A stretch of 60,267 nucleotides of DNA from Bacteroidota bacterium. GTDB lineage: Bacteria; Bacteroidota; Bacteroidia; NORP154. Of the stretch, positions 34,701 to 42,594 are shown piece after piece (positions within the stretch are counted from its first letter, which is position 1; each line of letters starts with the position of its first letter). The stretch is from positions 1-60,267 of the forward strand of contig JACZWC010000027.1 in NCBI GenBank assembly GCA_022572355.1. Reading direction: 5' to 3'. Position numbers and translations under genes: made by a program. The notes below the pieces were generated by a model. That model had not been told where the DNA came from. It saw only the letters and a program-made list of their open reading frames with translations, and made no database searches.

Positions 34701-37205
34701 TTGCAAAAAGGTGAAACCGTGTTGATACATGCAGCGGCAGGAGGTGTTGGAATTGCTGCCATTCATATCGCCAATGCAATCGGGGCTGAAGTGTACGCAA
34801 CCGTTAGCACAAAGGAAAAGCGGAAATACATCGAGAGTATAGGAGTAAAAGCTGAAAACATCATGAACTCTAGAACGCTGGCATTTGCGGATGAACTAAT
34901 GGACAAAACCGGCGGTCGGGGAGTGGATGTGGTATTGAACTCCCTATCGGGAGAGGCAATATTTAAGAGTATAAACTGCCTGGCTCCCTATGGACGATTC
35001 GTAGAAATAGGAAAGACGGATATCTATAGAAATAGTAAGCTCGGCTTACAGCCATTTGGCAATAATCTTAGCTATTTTGGTGTAGATGTTGATCGTTTAT
35101 TTGAGCAGAAAAGAGAGTTTGGAGGAACTTTATTCCAGGAATCGATAGATTATTTTGTGAAGAAGAAATTCCCAGCTCATCCGGTGAAAGTCTTCCCCGT
35201 TGCAAAATTGGCCGATGCATTTCAGTATATGGGCGGAGCGAGACATATTGGAAAAGTCATTGTTTCCATGGAGGGAAATGTTGAAGTCGCTCCTCCTGAA
35301 GAAATAACCTTTAAAAAGGACGGAACCTACCTGATTACAGGTGGGGCCTCTGGATTTGGTTTGGCAGTAGCTGAGTGGATGACAACCAAAGGTTGTAAAA
35401 ATCTGGTTTTACTAAGCAGAAGCGGTACAAAAACACCTGAGGAAGCCGCTATTGTTACCAGAATGAAAGATAAAGGAGTGAAGGTGATGCTTGCAAAAGG
35501 AAGTGTGAGCGATGCAAAGGATATGGATAAGGTCTTCAAGAAGATTAAGGACACCATGCCTCCATTAAAGGGTATTCAACACGCCGCAATGGTCCTGGAT
35601 GATGGAAGTATACCAGAAATTGATCATGACCGCTATATGAGAGTCTTTATCCCGAAAGCTGTTGGCTGTTGGATACTTCATGAAAAAACGAAGAAGATGA
35701 AGCTGGATCACTTTGTAAATTATTCTTCAATATCCGCAGTTTATGGAAATCCGGGACAGGTCAGTTACGTTGGAGGGAATAGTTTCTTAGACAACTTCTC
35801 TGGATGGAGAAGGGCACAAGGCCTTCCTTCAATGACCATCAACTGGGGTGTGATTGGAGATGTAGGTTTTGTGGCAAGGAGTGGAAATGTAGGAGGGTTG
35901 TTGTACAAGCAAGGATGGAAAGCGTTTAATCTCAATCAGGCAGTGGGTGTTCTTGAACAGATGTTGCTGAACAATCCAGTGCATCGAGTAGCAACAGATT
36001 CAGATTGGGAGATGATCGGCGAATTTTTCCCGCACTCGGCTAAATCGAGCAGGTTTGCACACTTGGTTAACGAAAAAGAAATGGGTGGTGCTGGAGGCTC
36101 TGGCGGAGGTGATGGCATGCTGAAGAGCTCATTGATTGAAGCTAAACCAGAAGAGCAGATGGATATGTTACTCGATCAGTTGAAGGATACATTTGCAAGG
36201 GTATTGGGAACTACAGCCAATAAATTGGATACCATTGAACCAGTCACAAAATATGGATTGGATTCGCTGATGGCCAACCAAATACGAAACTGGATCCAGA
36301 GTAATATTAGTATTGATTATTCGATGATGAGAATCATGCGTGGACCCTCAATCGAAGAGATGACGGAACAGATACTCGAGGAGCTAACTGGAGGTGGAGC
36401 CGATGAAGGGGCTGCTGGAGAATCGAAAAGTGAACTGGAAAAATGGATAATTCGAACCAAGAAAGTCGACAATCCTAGGTTGCGCTTGTTCTGTTTACCA
36501 TACTTTGCTGGCGGTGCATCAATTTTTGGCTCATGGCATGAATTCCTTCCTGATGATATCGAAGTTTGTGCCATACAGTTTCCGGGACGGGAAGAGAGAG
36601 GTGATGAAAAAGCTTATGATGACGTCACTGAATTGGTGGCTAAACTTACAGAGATTATGGAGCCTCTCTTAACTGTTCCATGTGCATTTTATGCACACAG
36701 TTCAGGGGCAGGTGTTGCATTGGAATTGGCCAGATGCCTTAGAAAGAAACTCGATGTGCATCCAACACATTTCATGGTTGGCGGCTGGAGAGCGCCTCAC
36801 CTGGCGAGCCCGTTCAAGTTTCTGAATGCCATCGATGACGATGAAGTTTACAAGGACAAGAATATTCCTAATATAAAGAGCCACTTGCTTTCATTGGAGA
36901 TTCCGGAAAGCGTGGTAGAGAATGATGCAATATTCAATGAAATGCTTCCGGCATTGCGGGCTGATATCTTGCTTGGCAAGAAATATAAATACTATGACGA
37001 TGAGCCGTTAAGCTGCCCATTAACCGCCTTTGCCGGGGATAAAGACACGGTATTTACCGAAGAGCAAATCAAGGCGTGGAAGAAACACACTTCAGCACAG
37101 TTCAAGTACCGCGTGGTAGCCGGAAGTCACCTGTTTTGTCGTGACAACAAAGAGGAACTTCTGGAGATGGTAACAGAGGAACTGGCAGAAGAAGTCGTTG
37201 TCTGA
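28791..37205 (+). CDS. Iterative type I polyketide synthase, fully reducing, C-methylating
   Basis: One 2,804-residue module with all domains. KS (8-430): active Cys180 in DTACSSS, His315 in EAHGTGT, His353 in SNIGH. AT (530-850): GHSIGE with Ser627 and PFHSHHM, the latter fitting malonyl-CoA. DH (900-1180): HKVQGPVVFP with His932, and Asp1101 in HPGVLDSCFQ. C-methyltransferase (about 1290-1560): LEIGAGTGG (1417-1425), VIHATRN and MLEVTNS, the His and Glu of active cMTs. Structural psiKR (about 1570-1790). ER (1800-2150): HAAAGGVG (1980-1987). KR (2170-2420): TGGASGFG (2183-2190), Tyr2326 and Asn2330, and LDD as in B-type KRs. ACP (about 2440-2530): Ser2492 in GLDSL. TE (2560-2800): AHSSGAG with Ser2637, Asp2750, His2780. 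With one module it must act iteratively and should make a saturated, methyl-branched acid. Its PPTase gene follows within 11 bp. Confidence 0.95.
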   Translation: MRKKKREPIAIIGMGCRYPGDANTPEEFWNLIIDKRDALDTIPADRWDLDGLFSPEWRRAGKISVDRGGFIKNIDKFDAGFFGISPLEASRMDPQQRMLLETSYETIEDAGLSMNDLNGTRTAVFIGISAHDYGDLQNTPEERVNIGSHTNVGSALCINANRISYYYNLKGPSIALDTACSSSLNAIHMACRTIWEGDADMAFAGGVNSILKPEPQMGFSKGGFLSPDGICYSFDERGNGYIRSEGAGLIFMKRLKDAEADGDKIYAVIRGSAVNQDGATKGISVPNPVAQEALLALAYVDAHVDPHDVGFVEAHGTGTFVGDPIESNSIGKVIGMNRKDNCYIGSVKSNIGHLEPASGIAGISKLALALQKGIIPPNIHFKKGNPNIAFDELKLKVPTEALKWPSKNGDTRYGGVNSFGFGGSNAHIVLSDHKSTQREANSKEGLHVCTISAKSTDALQALTENFITFLKDRKNKASFSDICCFTATRQSHHDIRLAVVAESKRELAKSLRIYLDGESLTEISEGRVNELKDKIVFIFSGQGPQWWGMGRQLLETEPLFREWIEKLDNMLAVHADWSLIKELKKTEKTSRISDTNIAQPALFAIQIALFEMWKAMGVEPGAVVGHSIGEVAAGYASGALTLKQAVLLIFHRSRVQFKATDKGRMLAVGLPYKEAKELLVGHEGKVSVGAVNGPAMVALSGDTDVIEEIAQKLEEKDIFNKLLVVNVPFHSHHMEPLKAELLKSLGKFKTVATKIPFYSTVEGKIVDGKKLTSEYWFRNVREPVYFTSAIAAQIEDGFDTFIELGPHPIHAIGVEDLLSEKKIKGLVIPSMRRKEDEKRTFLSSVGMLHAWGCKIDWKTFYGEDNGWVDLPRYPWQKDSFWIESTEGKRQRLGAIQFDHPHLKRKTISAREESNIIWDVDLDQRTYPYIGDHKVQGPVVFPGAGHIDLVIGAARASFGDKFEFIEDVNFDSALFLPDSGEPPHIQMDISHDGGDYFIYTKPKTGDAQWTMCSNGKINHIGNKFKPIPVDLEAIKKRVTIPVPVKPMHDELLESGLYLGPTFRAIKKLWRSDGNWESLSEIEVHESIRPEFFQFNIHPGVLDSCFQTVFGIFNEREDASKKMGVYVPRHIDKIKWYRDVNSYKLYVHGRLREWTDEYALGELWIFNHDGSLVAEFHGFMSQYLKGSRGEQAGEQDKWFYEYNWKMKSRSDQDKFRNPGKYIASPKAIKKEVQETIKEVISRPEQKEYYQHYEPEQYDLTMAYICNALREMGLSMDLGSKLDVEKLIESLDVVPDHHRLFHHMFKLLKTAGILSGMDGHFKVKVELEKRNVNRWMYELGRKYPQFLHETGLLGRCGPEIKGVLQGTVDPIQLIFPEDKWDAIVSYYVEGFAFKKYNDITARAVSELIKDLPDGQTVRILEIGAGTGGMTQAILPILPADRTEYVYTDLSHMFILKAQQRFAKYPFVQYRIMDIEEDPADQGFDLNSFDIIIASDVIHATRNLGVSLGNAQKLLASEGVLCMLEVTNSPIYLDFIFGMTEGWWLYEDTEFRTDHATMPPERWKSVLEKNGYTDVAYYSDFKKNNFSCQNTILARAKKLDLSAEVKEIDTKTTEADWLVFADERGVANKIIKQLSAFNKNCIVVKKGNSYKQVSENELSIDPMSQEDANEVLDYISGNNKFEGLIFAWGLDLPENDKLSAKTIEDAEGVGSVAMMNIMRKLNESQYKVNPKIWILSSGAQIVNGTPEMVNLTQVGLRGVSRVIVNEFPNYPTTLIDFSDPVKNEEIEVFVDELFADDRIDELAFRGKRRYVNILERISSDNIRQQSYKTVPAEGSAYTTTISEYGVLDNIVVRETERRKPEADEVEIQIKASALNFRDIMIAMGLLSDAAVEGGLFGRTFGLECAGVVSALGKNAKNLKVGDKVMATAPACLSGFAYPKSCHVVKKPKNINWNEAASLPVVYTTAYFSLVYHCRLQKGETVLIHAAAGGVGIAAIHIANAIGAEVYATVSTKEKRKYIESIGVKAENIMNSRTLAFADELMDKTGGRGVDVVLNSLSGEAIFKSINCLAPYGRFVEIGKTDIYRNSKLGLQPFGNNLSYFGVDVDRLFEQKREFGGTLFQESIDYFVKKKFPAHPVKVFPVAKLADAFQYMGGARHIGKVIVSMEGNVEVAPPEEITFKKDGTYLITGGASGFGLAVAEWMTTKGCKNLVLLSRSGTKTPEEAAIVTRMKDKGVKVMLAKGSVSDAKDMDKVFKKIKDTMPPLKGIQHAAMVLDDGSIPEIDHDRYMRVFIPKAVGCWILHEKTKKMKLDHFVNYSSISAVYGNPGQVSYVGGNSFLDNFSGWRRAQGLPSMTINWGVIGDVGFVARSGNVGGLLYKQGWKAFNLNQAVGVLEQMLLNNPVHRVATDSDWEMIGEFFPHSAKSSRFAHLVNEKEMGGAGGSGGGDGMLKSSLIEAKPEEQMDMLLDQLKDTFARVLGTTANKLDTIEPVTKYGLDSLMANQIRNWIQSNISIDYSMMRIMRGPSIEEMTEQILEELTGGGADEGAAGESKSELEKWIIRTKKVDNPRLRLFCLPYFAGGASIFGSWHEFLPDDIEVCAIQFPGREERGDEKAYDDVTELVAKLTEIMEPLLTVPCAFYAHSSGAGVALELARCLRKKLDVHPTHFMVGGWRAPHLASPFKFLNAIDDDEVYKDKNIPNIKSHLLSLEIPESVVENDAIFNEMLPALRADILLGKKYKYYDDEPLSCPLTAFAGDKDTVFTEEQIKAWKKHTSAQFKYRVVAGSHLFCRDNKEELLEMVTEELAEEVVV

Positions 37206-37215
37206 TTACCAATTC

Positions 37216-37971
37216 ATGGTTGGTTCTGAGAATAAGACTGGAATTGTGAAGGATGGATTCCCATCTTTACCGTCGGACCAACTACACATTTGGAAAACAG
37301 CATTGGTAGCTGAACCCAGGGCTTTGGAAATTTGCAGAGCAGTCTTATCTGAAAAAGAATTAGAACGAATTCCGTATTTCAAATTTGAGAAGGTCCGAAA
37401 CAATTTTATTGTTAGTCAGGGTGCTTTAAGAATCTTGTTGGGAGCGTATCTTGGAATTGAACCGAATCTGGTTCAATTTGGCAGAGAGAAAAAAGGCAAG
37501 CCCTATTCTATTGATGATCCGGCTCTGCATTTCAATATCTCCAACTCCGGAAACATTTGTGTATTCGCATTCTCCCGGACAAGCGAAGTGGGTATTGATA
37601 TTGAATATTTGCGCGAATTAGCAGATTTAGATGAGTTGATAGAGAAGAACTTTTCTGCTGCGGAGATCGGTTACATCAATAAGAAATCAGATGAACGATC
37701 GCGTAGGTTCTTCAGGCTCTGGACAATCAAGGAGTCATATTTAAAGGCAATAGGTGAGGGAATGCGGCTTACACCAGATAGTTTGGAGTTTTCTATTGGA
37801 AGCGATTCGATCAAACTCCTGTCGGTAAGTGGTGTATTTGAAATTGAAGATTGGAAATTTGAGGAATTCACCCCAGACGACGAATATGTTGGAACGATCA
37901 CATACATGGGTGATAAAACAAAAATATCAGAAGTGAAATCCTTTGAATCTACTGTGTTTTCAAGAGTATAA
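37216..37971 (+). CDS. Sfp-type 4'-phosphopantetheinyl transferase
   Basis: This enzyme moves phosphopantetheine from CoA to the ACP serine, here most likely Ser2492 of the PKS. From ATG 37216 it has 251 residues with the family motifs LHFNISNSGN (P1), EVGIDIEYLREL (P2, GxDxE, Mg2+ binding) and FFRLWTIKESYLKAIGEG (P3, WxxKES..K). The length fits the Sfp/Gsp group rather than short AcpS. A TTG at 37198 would overlap the PKS stop by 8 bp and could allow translational coupling; both starts are possible. A palindrome-rich gap follows. Confidence 0.93.
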   Translation: MVGSENKTGIVKDGFPSLPSDQLHIWKTALVAEPRALEICRAVLSEKELERIPYFKFEKVRNNFIVSQGALRILLGAYLGIEPNLVQFGREKKGKPYSIDDPALHFNISNSGNICVFAFSRTSEVGIDIEYLRELADLDELIEKNFSAAEIGYINKKSDERSRRFFRLWTIKESYLKAIGEGMRLTPDSLEFSIGSDSIKLLSVSGVFEIEDWKFEEFTPDDEYVGTITYMGDKTKISEVKSFESTVFSRV

Positions 37972-38048
37972 TTGTAATAATTATCACTCTGAAAGCAGTA
38001 GATTTGAAATATTGTAGAATTCAGCAAATAAACCAATGCTAGACTTTA

Positions 38049-38124
38049 CCACTAAGACACGCAGTGCACTGAGAAACACTAAGAAAAAACTTAGTGAACC
38101 TTTGTGTTCTTAGTGCCTTAGTGG
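38049..38124. repeat. Nested CACTAAG inverted repeats
   Basis: CCACTAAG (38049-38056) faces CTTAGTGG (38117-38124), and inside it CACTAAG (38077-38083) faces CTTAGTG (38090-38096). This type of repeat is common between genes in Bacteroidota. It separates the PPTase and acyl-CoA synthetase genes and may attenuate transcription between them. Confidence 0.7.
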
Positions 38125-38173
38125 CGAAAAAAGGGTCGGCTGTGAACAACTACAAAACCTAAATAATAAAATT

Positions 38174-39949
38174 ATGAATATAACTAGAACCTTTGATCTT
38201 CTGCAGCGATATCAGGATAAGTTCCTGAATAAAGATGATGCATTAGCTGGTAAAGTAAATAAGGAATGGGTCAAATACAGTTCCCAGGATTATATTGATA
38301 ACTGTAACCACATTAGCTACGGCTTGTTAGAACTTGGTTTCGAAAAAGGCGATAAGATTGCCACCATTTGCAACAATCGGCCGGAGTGGAATTTTTTGGA
38401 TTTGGGTATGGCGCAAGTAGGAATCATCCACTTGCCAATATTTACCACTTTGGCAGCTGATGGGTATAAGGAGATTCTTATTCATGGCGAGGCCAAAGCA
38501 ATATTTGTATCTGATAACTCTTTGTATAAGAAAATCAAACCGGTAGCGGATAGTATTGAAGGGATAAATAATGTCTACACTTTCGATGAAGTTGACGGGG
38601 CGAACAACTGGAAGGAAGTACTGGAATTGGGAAAAGCTAACAAGGACAAATGGGTGGAGGAAGTCGAAAAAATCAAGGCTGGAATCGATACGAAGGACCC
38701 TGTAACACTTATTTATACATCTGGTACAACGGGCAATTCAAAGGGTGTGCTGTTATCGCATCAGAATCTAACCAGTAATGCGATTGCAGCTTCCGGTGTG
38801 TTTAATTTAAAATCTAATGAGCGCTATTTGAGCATTTTGCCAATTTGCCATGTGGGCGAACGAATGGCGATCTATCAAACTCAATACAGTGGCTGCAGCA
38901 TTTATTACGCCGAAAATTTAGGAACCATTTCCGCTGACTTGTTGGATGTGAAACCTCACGGATTTGGTGCGGTTCCGAGGGTATTGGAAAAGGTATATGA
39001 TAAAATTATCGACAAGGGAAACAAGCTAACAGGAATTAAAAAGAAGCTGTTTTTCTGGGCGCTTGATCTTGGCCTTAAATACAAACTGGATGGGGCAAAC
39101 GGCCCCTGGTACGAATTTCAATTGATGCTCGCCAACAAAATTATTTTTAGCAAATGGCGGGCAGCAATGGGAGGTAATGTAGGCGCCATCGGTATTGGCG
39201 GTGCCATGTTACAGTCCCGGTTGGAGAGGGTATTCTGGGCCGCCGGAATCAAATTATTGAATATGTATGGCTTAACCGAAACTTCTCCGATAATAACGAT
39301 TAATCGACAGTCTGGAGATGATCTGAGGCTCGGAAGCGTTGGAGCTAAAATAGATGGCATTGAAGTGAAAATTGCAGAAGATGGGGAAATACTTTGTAAA
39401 GGGTCGAATGTGATGATTGGATATTATAAAGATGAAGAAGCCACCAAACTGGCGATTGACTCCGATGGCTGGTTTCATACTGGTGACATTGGTGTGTTGG
39501 ATGATGGTAAATACCTGAGAATTACGGATCGCAAAAAGGAGATATTTAAATTATCGAATGGTAAGTATGTATCGCCTCAGGGTGTTGAGAATCTATTCAA
39601 AGAATCTGTGTACATAGATCAATTGATGGTAATCGGAGAAGGAGAAAAATTTACCAGTGCCCTGATCTCACCCAACAATCTTTCAATAAAAGAATGGTGT
39701 AAGGAAGAAGGAGTAGAATACACCAGTTTGAAAGAGCTCATTTCAAAAGGTGAGGTTTCGGAATTATTCAGTGGAATTGTGAAGGAATTCAACAGCACAT
39801 TGGGAAAAGATGAGCAGGTAAAACGTTTCAGGCTTGTCCCTGAGGAGTGGACACCAGATACCGGAGAGATGTCGCCTACCTTAAAACTGAAAAGACGGGT
39901 ATTAATGGAAAATTACAAGGCTGAAATTGACGAGATATTTCAGCATTGA
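38174..39949 (+). CDS. Long-chain acyl-CoA synthetase (AMP-forming)
   Basis: This 591-residue ANL-superfamily enzyme activates fatty acids through acyl-AMP. Motifs: LIYTSGTTGNSKGVLLSHQN (A3, about 176-195), MYGLTETSP (A5, about 363), GWFHTGDIG (A7, about 434) and the lysine-rich LKLKRRVLMENY near the end (A10). It is closest in form to the FadD15/long-chain FACS group. Downstream of the PKS and PPTase it may activate the released polyketide acid for transfer, or be a housekeeping enzyme; position supports the former. The next small gene starts 6 bp later. Confidence 0.92.
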   Translation: MNITRTFDLLQRYQDKFLNKDDALAGKVNKEWVKYSSQDYIDNCNHISYGLLELGFEKGDKIATICNNRPEWNFLDLGMAQVGIIHLPIFTTLAADGYKEILIHGEAKAIFVSDNSLYKKIKPVADSIEGINNVYTFDEVDGANNWKEVLELGKANKDKWVEEVEKIKAGIDTKDPVTLIYTSGTTGNSKGVLLSHQNLTSNAIAASGVFNLKSNERYLSILPICHVGERMAIYQTQYSGCSIYYAENLGTISADLLDVKPHGFGAVPRVLEKVYDKIIDKGNKLTGIKKKLFFWALDLGLKYKLDGANGPWYEFQLMLANKIIFSKWRAAMGGNVGAIGIGGAMLQSRLERVFWAAGIKLLNMYGLTETSPIITINRQSGDDLRLGSVGAKIDGIEVKIAEDGEILCKGSNVMIGYYKDEEATKLAIDSDGWFHTGDIGVLDDGKYLRITDRKKEIFKLSNGKYVSPQGVENLFKESVYIDQLMVIGEGEKFTSALISPNNLSIKEWCKEEGVEYTSLKELISKGEVSELFSGIVKEFNSTLGKDEQVKRFRLVPEEWTPDTGEMSPTLKLKRRVLMENYKAEIDEIFQH

Positions 39950-39955
39950 TTGAGA

Positions 39956-40318
39956 ATGGGCGGAGAGCTGATAAATCCTTCAAAACTCACAGAATATCGG
40001 AATAAGCTGGATATTATCAAAAGGACAGCTGACCAGATAATCAAAGACTTTGAAATATATAGCGAGATTATCTCATTTTCTGGAAAGCCAGAGACGGCTT
40101 ATGTGGAGTTATCAGATCAAATCAGGCCGATAGTGCGGAAATTGCTGAACAAAAACGTCAGCAAGTTCGTATCATTACTTTACAGGATTGATGTGGAAGA
40201 AGAAAAAGTGAATGAGGCAATTTCAAGTGGAGAATCGGCGGTGTACCAGATAACACACCTGATTTTAGAGCGAGAATTGTTAAAAGTGGTAACGAGAGAG
40301 TATTTCAACAAGATTTAG
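39956..40318 (+). CDS. Small helical protein, unknown
   Basis: This 120-residue soluble protein has no signal or membrane segment. It is rich in charged amphipathic helices (LTEYRNKLDIIKRTADQIIK; VEEEKVNEAISSGESAV) and looks all-alpha. The ATG at 39956 gives MGGELINPSKL; a TTG at 39950 directly after the upstream stop is an alternative. It is tightly linked to the acyl-CoA synthetase and followed by a 109-bp gap before korA. I do not recognise the family. Confidence 0.75.
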   Translation: MGGELINPSKLTEYRNKLDIIKRTADQIIKDFEIYSEIISFSGKPETAYVELSDQIRPIVRKLLNKNVSKFVSLLYRIDVEEEKVNEAISSGESAVYQITHLILERELLKVVTREYFNKI

Positions 40319-40427
40319 AGGGATAATTGTCGTCTAATTCTAAGCTGGATTGGTCTAAGTCACTGGCTTTGATCATTAATAAATGAGTAATATTGTATAT
40401 CTGATAACCCATAGAAATTAAATACAA

Positions 40428-42272
40428 ATGGCAACGGCCAAGAAAACAGCTTCAGAAACCTTAGAAAAGGTAGTAATTCGCTTTGCTGGCGATTCTGGCG
40501 ATGGAATGCAGCTGACAGGATCTCAGTTTACGTCTACAGCAGCCCTGTTGGGCAATGACCTGGCGACATTTCCCGATTTCCCTGCTGAGATCAGGGCCCC
40601 ACTGGGTACAGTAGAGGGTGTATCTGGCTTTCAGGTGCAGATAGGCCAGGTGGACATATTCACGCCTGGAGATGAAGCGGATGTGTTGGTTTCAATGAAC
40701 GCAGCTGCTTTGAACTCGAATCTGAAGTGGGTACGTGAAGGAGGCACCTTGATTTTGGATATAGACAGCTTCACCAAAAGAGATATAGAGAAAGCGGGTT
40801 ATGAGAACAATCCTATTGAAGATGGGTCATTGGATGGATATAAGTTGATAAAGGCGCCCATTACTACGCTGGTGAAGACCGCCCTTGAGGGAATGGATCT
40901 GGACATGAAGGAAATACTCCGTTCCAGAAATATGTTCGCCCTCGGGATGATGTATTGGTTATTCGATCGTTCGGTTGACCAAACAGTTGCATTTCTGGAG
41001 AAGAAATTTAAGAGCAAACCCGTTGTAGTGGAAGCAAACAAAAAAGCCCTCCATGCGGGATATTTTTATGCAGAAACCGTTGAAGAACTACCGTCGACGT
41101 ACAAGATTCCTGCAGCGAAGATAGAACCAGGTACCTACAGGCATATTGCCGGTAATACAGCTGCTGCATGGGGCTTTATGGCGGCAGCGGAGAAGATGGG
41201 CAAACAATTATTTTATAGCTCTTATCCAATTACGCCGGCGTCTGATATACTACACGAATTGGCAAAACACAAGAACCTCGCTGTTGTAACCATGCAAGCT
41301 GAAGATGAGATTGCTGCCATATGCTCTGCAATTGGAGCCTCATATGCTGGTAATCTGGCATTGACCGCATCATCTGGGCCGGGAATTGCATTAAAAGGCG
41401 AAGCAATTGGTCTGGCCATTATTTGTGAGTTACCCCTGGTGGTGATCGATGTGCAAAGAGCGGGCCCTTCTACCGGAATGCCTACAAAAACTGAACAAGC
41501 CGATCTGCTGCAAGCCTTGTATGGAAGGAATAGTGAAAGCCCGATGATTGTGATTGCTCCGAGCACACCATCTAACTGCTTTGATTTTGCTTTCGAAGCG
41601 GCCAGGCTAACAATTGAGCACATGACTCCTGTCATGTATTTGTCTGATGGATATCTTGGAAATGGATCAGAGCCCTGGAAATTTCCCAAAATGGCGGATT
41701 TGCCCGAAATAACACCACCGATGGCTAAACAGAATGGTGAGGAATACCAGCCCTATTTTAGAGATGAAGATAAACTGAACAGGTATTGGGTGCTTCCTGG
41801 TACTCCTGGCCTGGAACACAGAATTGGAGGGATTGAAAAGGAAGATATTACAGGAAAAATATCGTATGATCCTGAAAACCATGAAAAAATGGTAAAGATC
41901 AGGGCAGAGAAAGTGGCCAGGGTAGCCAATTACATTCCGGAACAAAAAGTTATTGGTTCACAGGAAGGAGATGTTCTGATAGTTGGTTGGGGAGGAACGT
42001 ATGGTTCTCTGCTCACAGCATGTATAGATCTGAATAAGGAGGATAAAAAGGTGGGCTTGGCTCATTTTAACTACCTGAATCCATTGCCAAAAAACACATT
42101 GGAAATCTTTAAGAAGTTTAAGAAAATTATTGTTTGTGAATTGAACATAGGACAATTTGCAATCTATCTTAGAGCAATATGTCCTGAAGTATCATACGAG
42201 CAATTTAACAAGATACAAGGGTTGCCATTTACGGTGATTGAAGTAAAAGACAGGGTCAATGAATTATTATAA
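40428..42272 (+). CDS. korA: 2-Oxoglutarate:ferredoxin oxidoreductase, alpha subunit
   Basis: With KorB this enzyme converts 2-oxoacids, chiefly 2-oxoglutarate, and CoA to acyl-CoA and CO2, reducing ferredoxin. The 614-residue protein is a fusion of the gamma domain (about 15-190; FAGDSGDGMQLTGSQF, DFPAEIRAPLGTVEGVSGF) and the alpha domain (about 230-480; SSYPITPASDILHELAK, EDEIAAICSAIGASYAG, SSGPGIALKGEAIGLA, RAGPSTGMPTKTEQADLL), with a C-terminal domain. The EDEIAA and RAGPSTG motifs and the gamma-alpha fusion are typical of KGOR. The last 14 bp overlap the next gene. Confidence 0.95.
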   Translation: MATAKKTASETLEKVVIRFAGDSGDGMQLTGSQFTSTAALLGNDLATFPDFPAEIRAPLGTVEGVSGFQVQIGQVDIFTPGDEADVLVSMNAAALNSNLKWVREGGTLILDIDSFTKRDIEKAGYENNPIEDGSLDGYKLIKAPITTLVKTALEGMDLDMKEILRSRNMFALGMMYWLFDRSVDQTVAFLEKKFKSKPVVVEANKKALHAGYFYAETVEELPSTYKIPAAKIEPGTYRHIAGNTAAAWGFMAAAEKMGKQLFYSSYPITPASDILHELAKHKNLAVVTMQAEDEIAAICSAIGASYAGNLALTASSGPGIALKGEAIGLAIICELPLVVIDVQRAGPSTGMPTKTEQADLLQALYGRNSESPMIVIAPSTPSNCFDFAFEAARLTIEHMTPVMYLSDGYLGNGSEPWKFPKMADLPEITPPMAKQNGEEYQPYFRDEDKLNRYWVLPGTPGLEHRIGGIEKEDITGKISYDPENHEKMVKIRAEKVARVANYIPEQKVIGSQEGDVLIVGWGGTYGSLLTACIDLNKEDKKVGLAHFNYLNPLPKNTLEIFKKFKKIIVCELNIGQFAIYLRAICPEVSYEQFNKIQGLPFTVIEVKDRVNELL

Positions 42273-42594
42273 ACGAGCACATTGTTTCAAGTTGCTGTTC
42301 AGTATGATTGCGCTGCTTGTTGTATCCAATGTCTATGCGACTGGAGCAGCATTGGGTAGTGATGATGCTTTCGCCTCAATGATTGTAGTGGCCTTGCTCA
42401 CCATCGTGTTGGGATTGGTTTATTTATTCGGGTTTATCAATAGAATTTTTAAAGATCCTGATTATAGAGATGGAATAAAGAGCAATTTTACTAGTGCGTA
42501 TAAGACTCTCATTGATAGACTTAAAGAAGATGATCGGGAATATTTACGCTTTCACCATTTGAATGAAGCATTTAAAACGAGAAAATATGTCTGA
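42259..42594 (+). CDS. Small membrane protein between korA and korB
   Basis: This 111-residue protein has a signal-like segment (about 10-27, ending NVYA), a short Gly/Ala/Asp stretch, one membrane helix (about 40-62, MIVVALLTIVLGLVYLFGFI) and a basic cytoplasmic tail of about 45 residues ending FKTRKYV. It overlaps korA by 14 bp and korB by 8 bp, so its translation is coupled on both sides. The single helix with charged tail recalls small anchor subunits of respiratory enzymes. No cofactor motif is present. A membrane anchor for KorAB is a guess from position. Confidence 0.8.
   Translation: MNYYKRAHCFKLLFSMIALLVVSNVYATGAALGSDDAFASMIVVALLTIVLGLVYLFGFINRIFKDPDYRDGIKSNFTSAYKTLIDRLKEDDREYLRFHHLNEAFKTRKYV

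Noticed and set aside
28791..37205. PUFA synthase (PfaA) instead of a PKS
   Set aside because: PfaA has tandem ACPs and no ER, cMT or TE. This protein has one ACP and a full reducing, methylating set.
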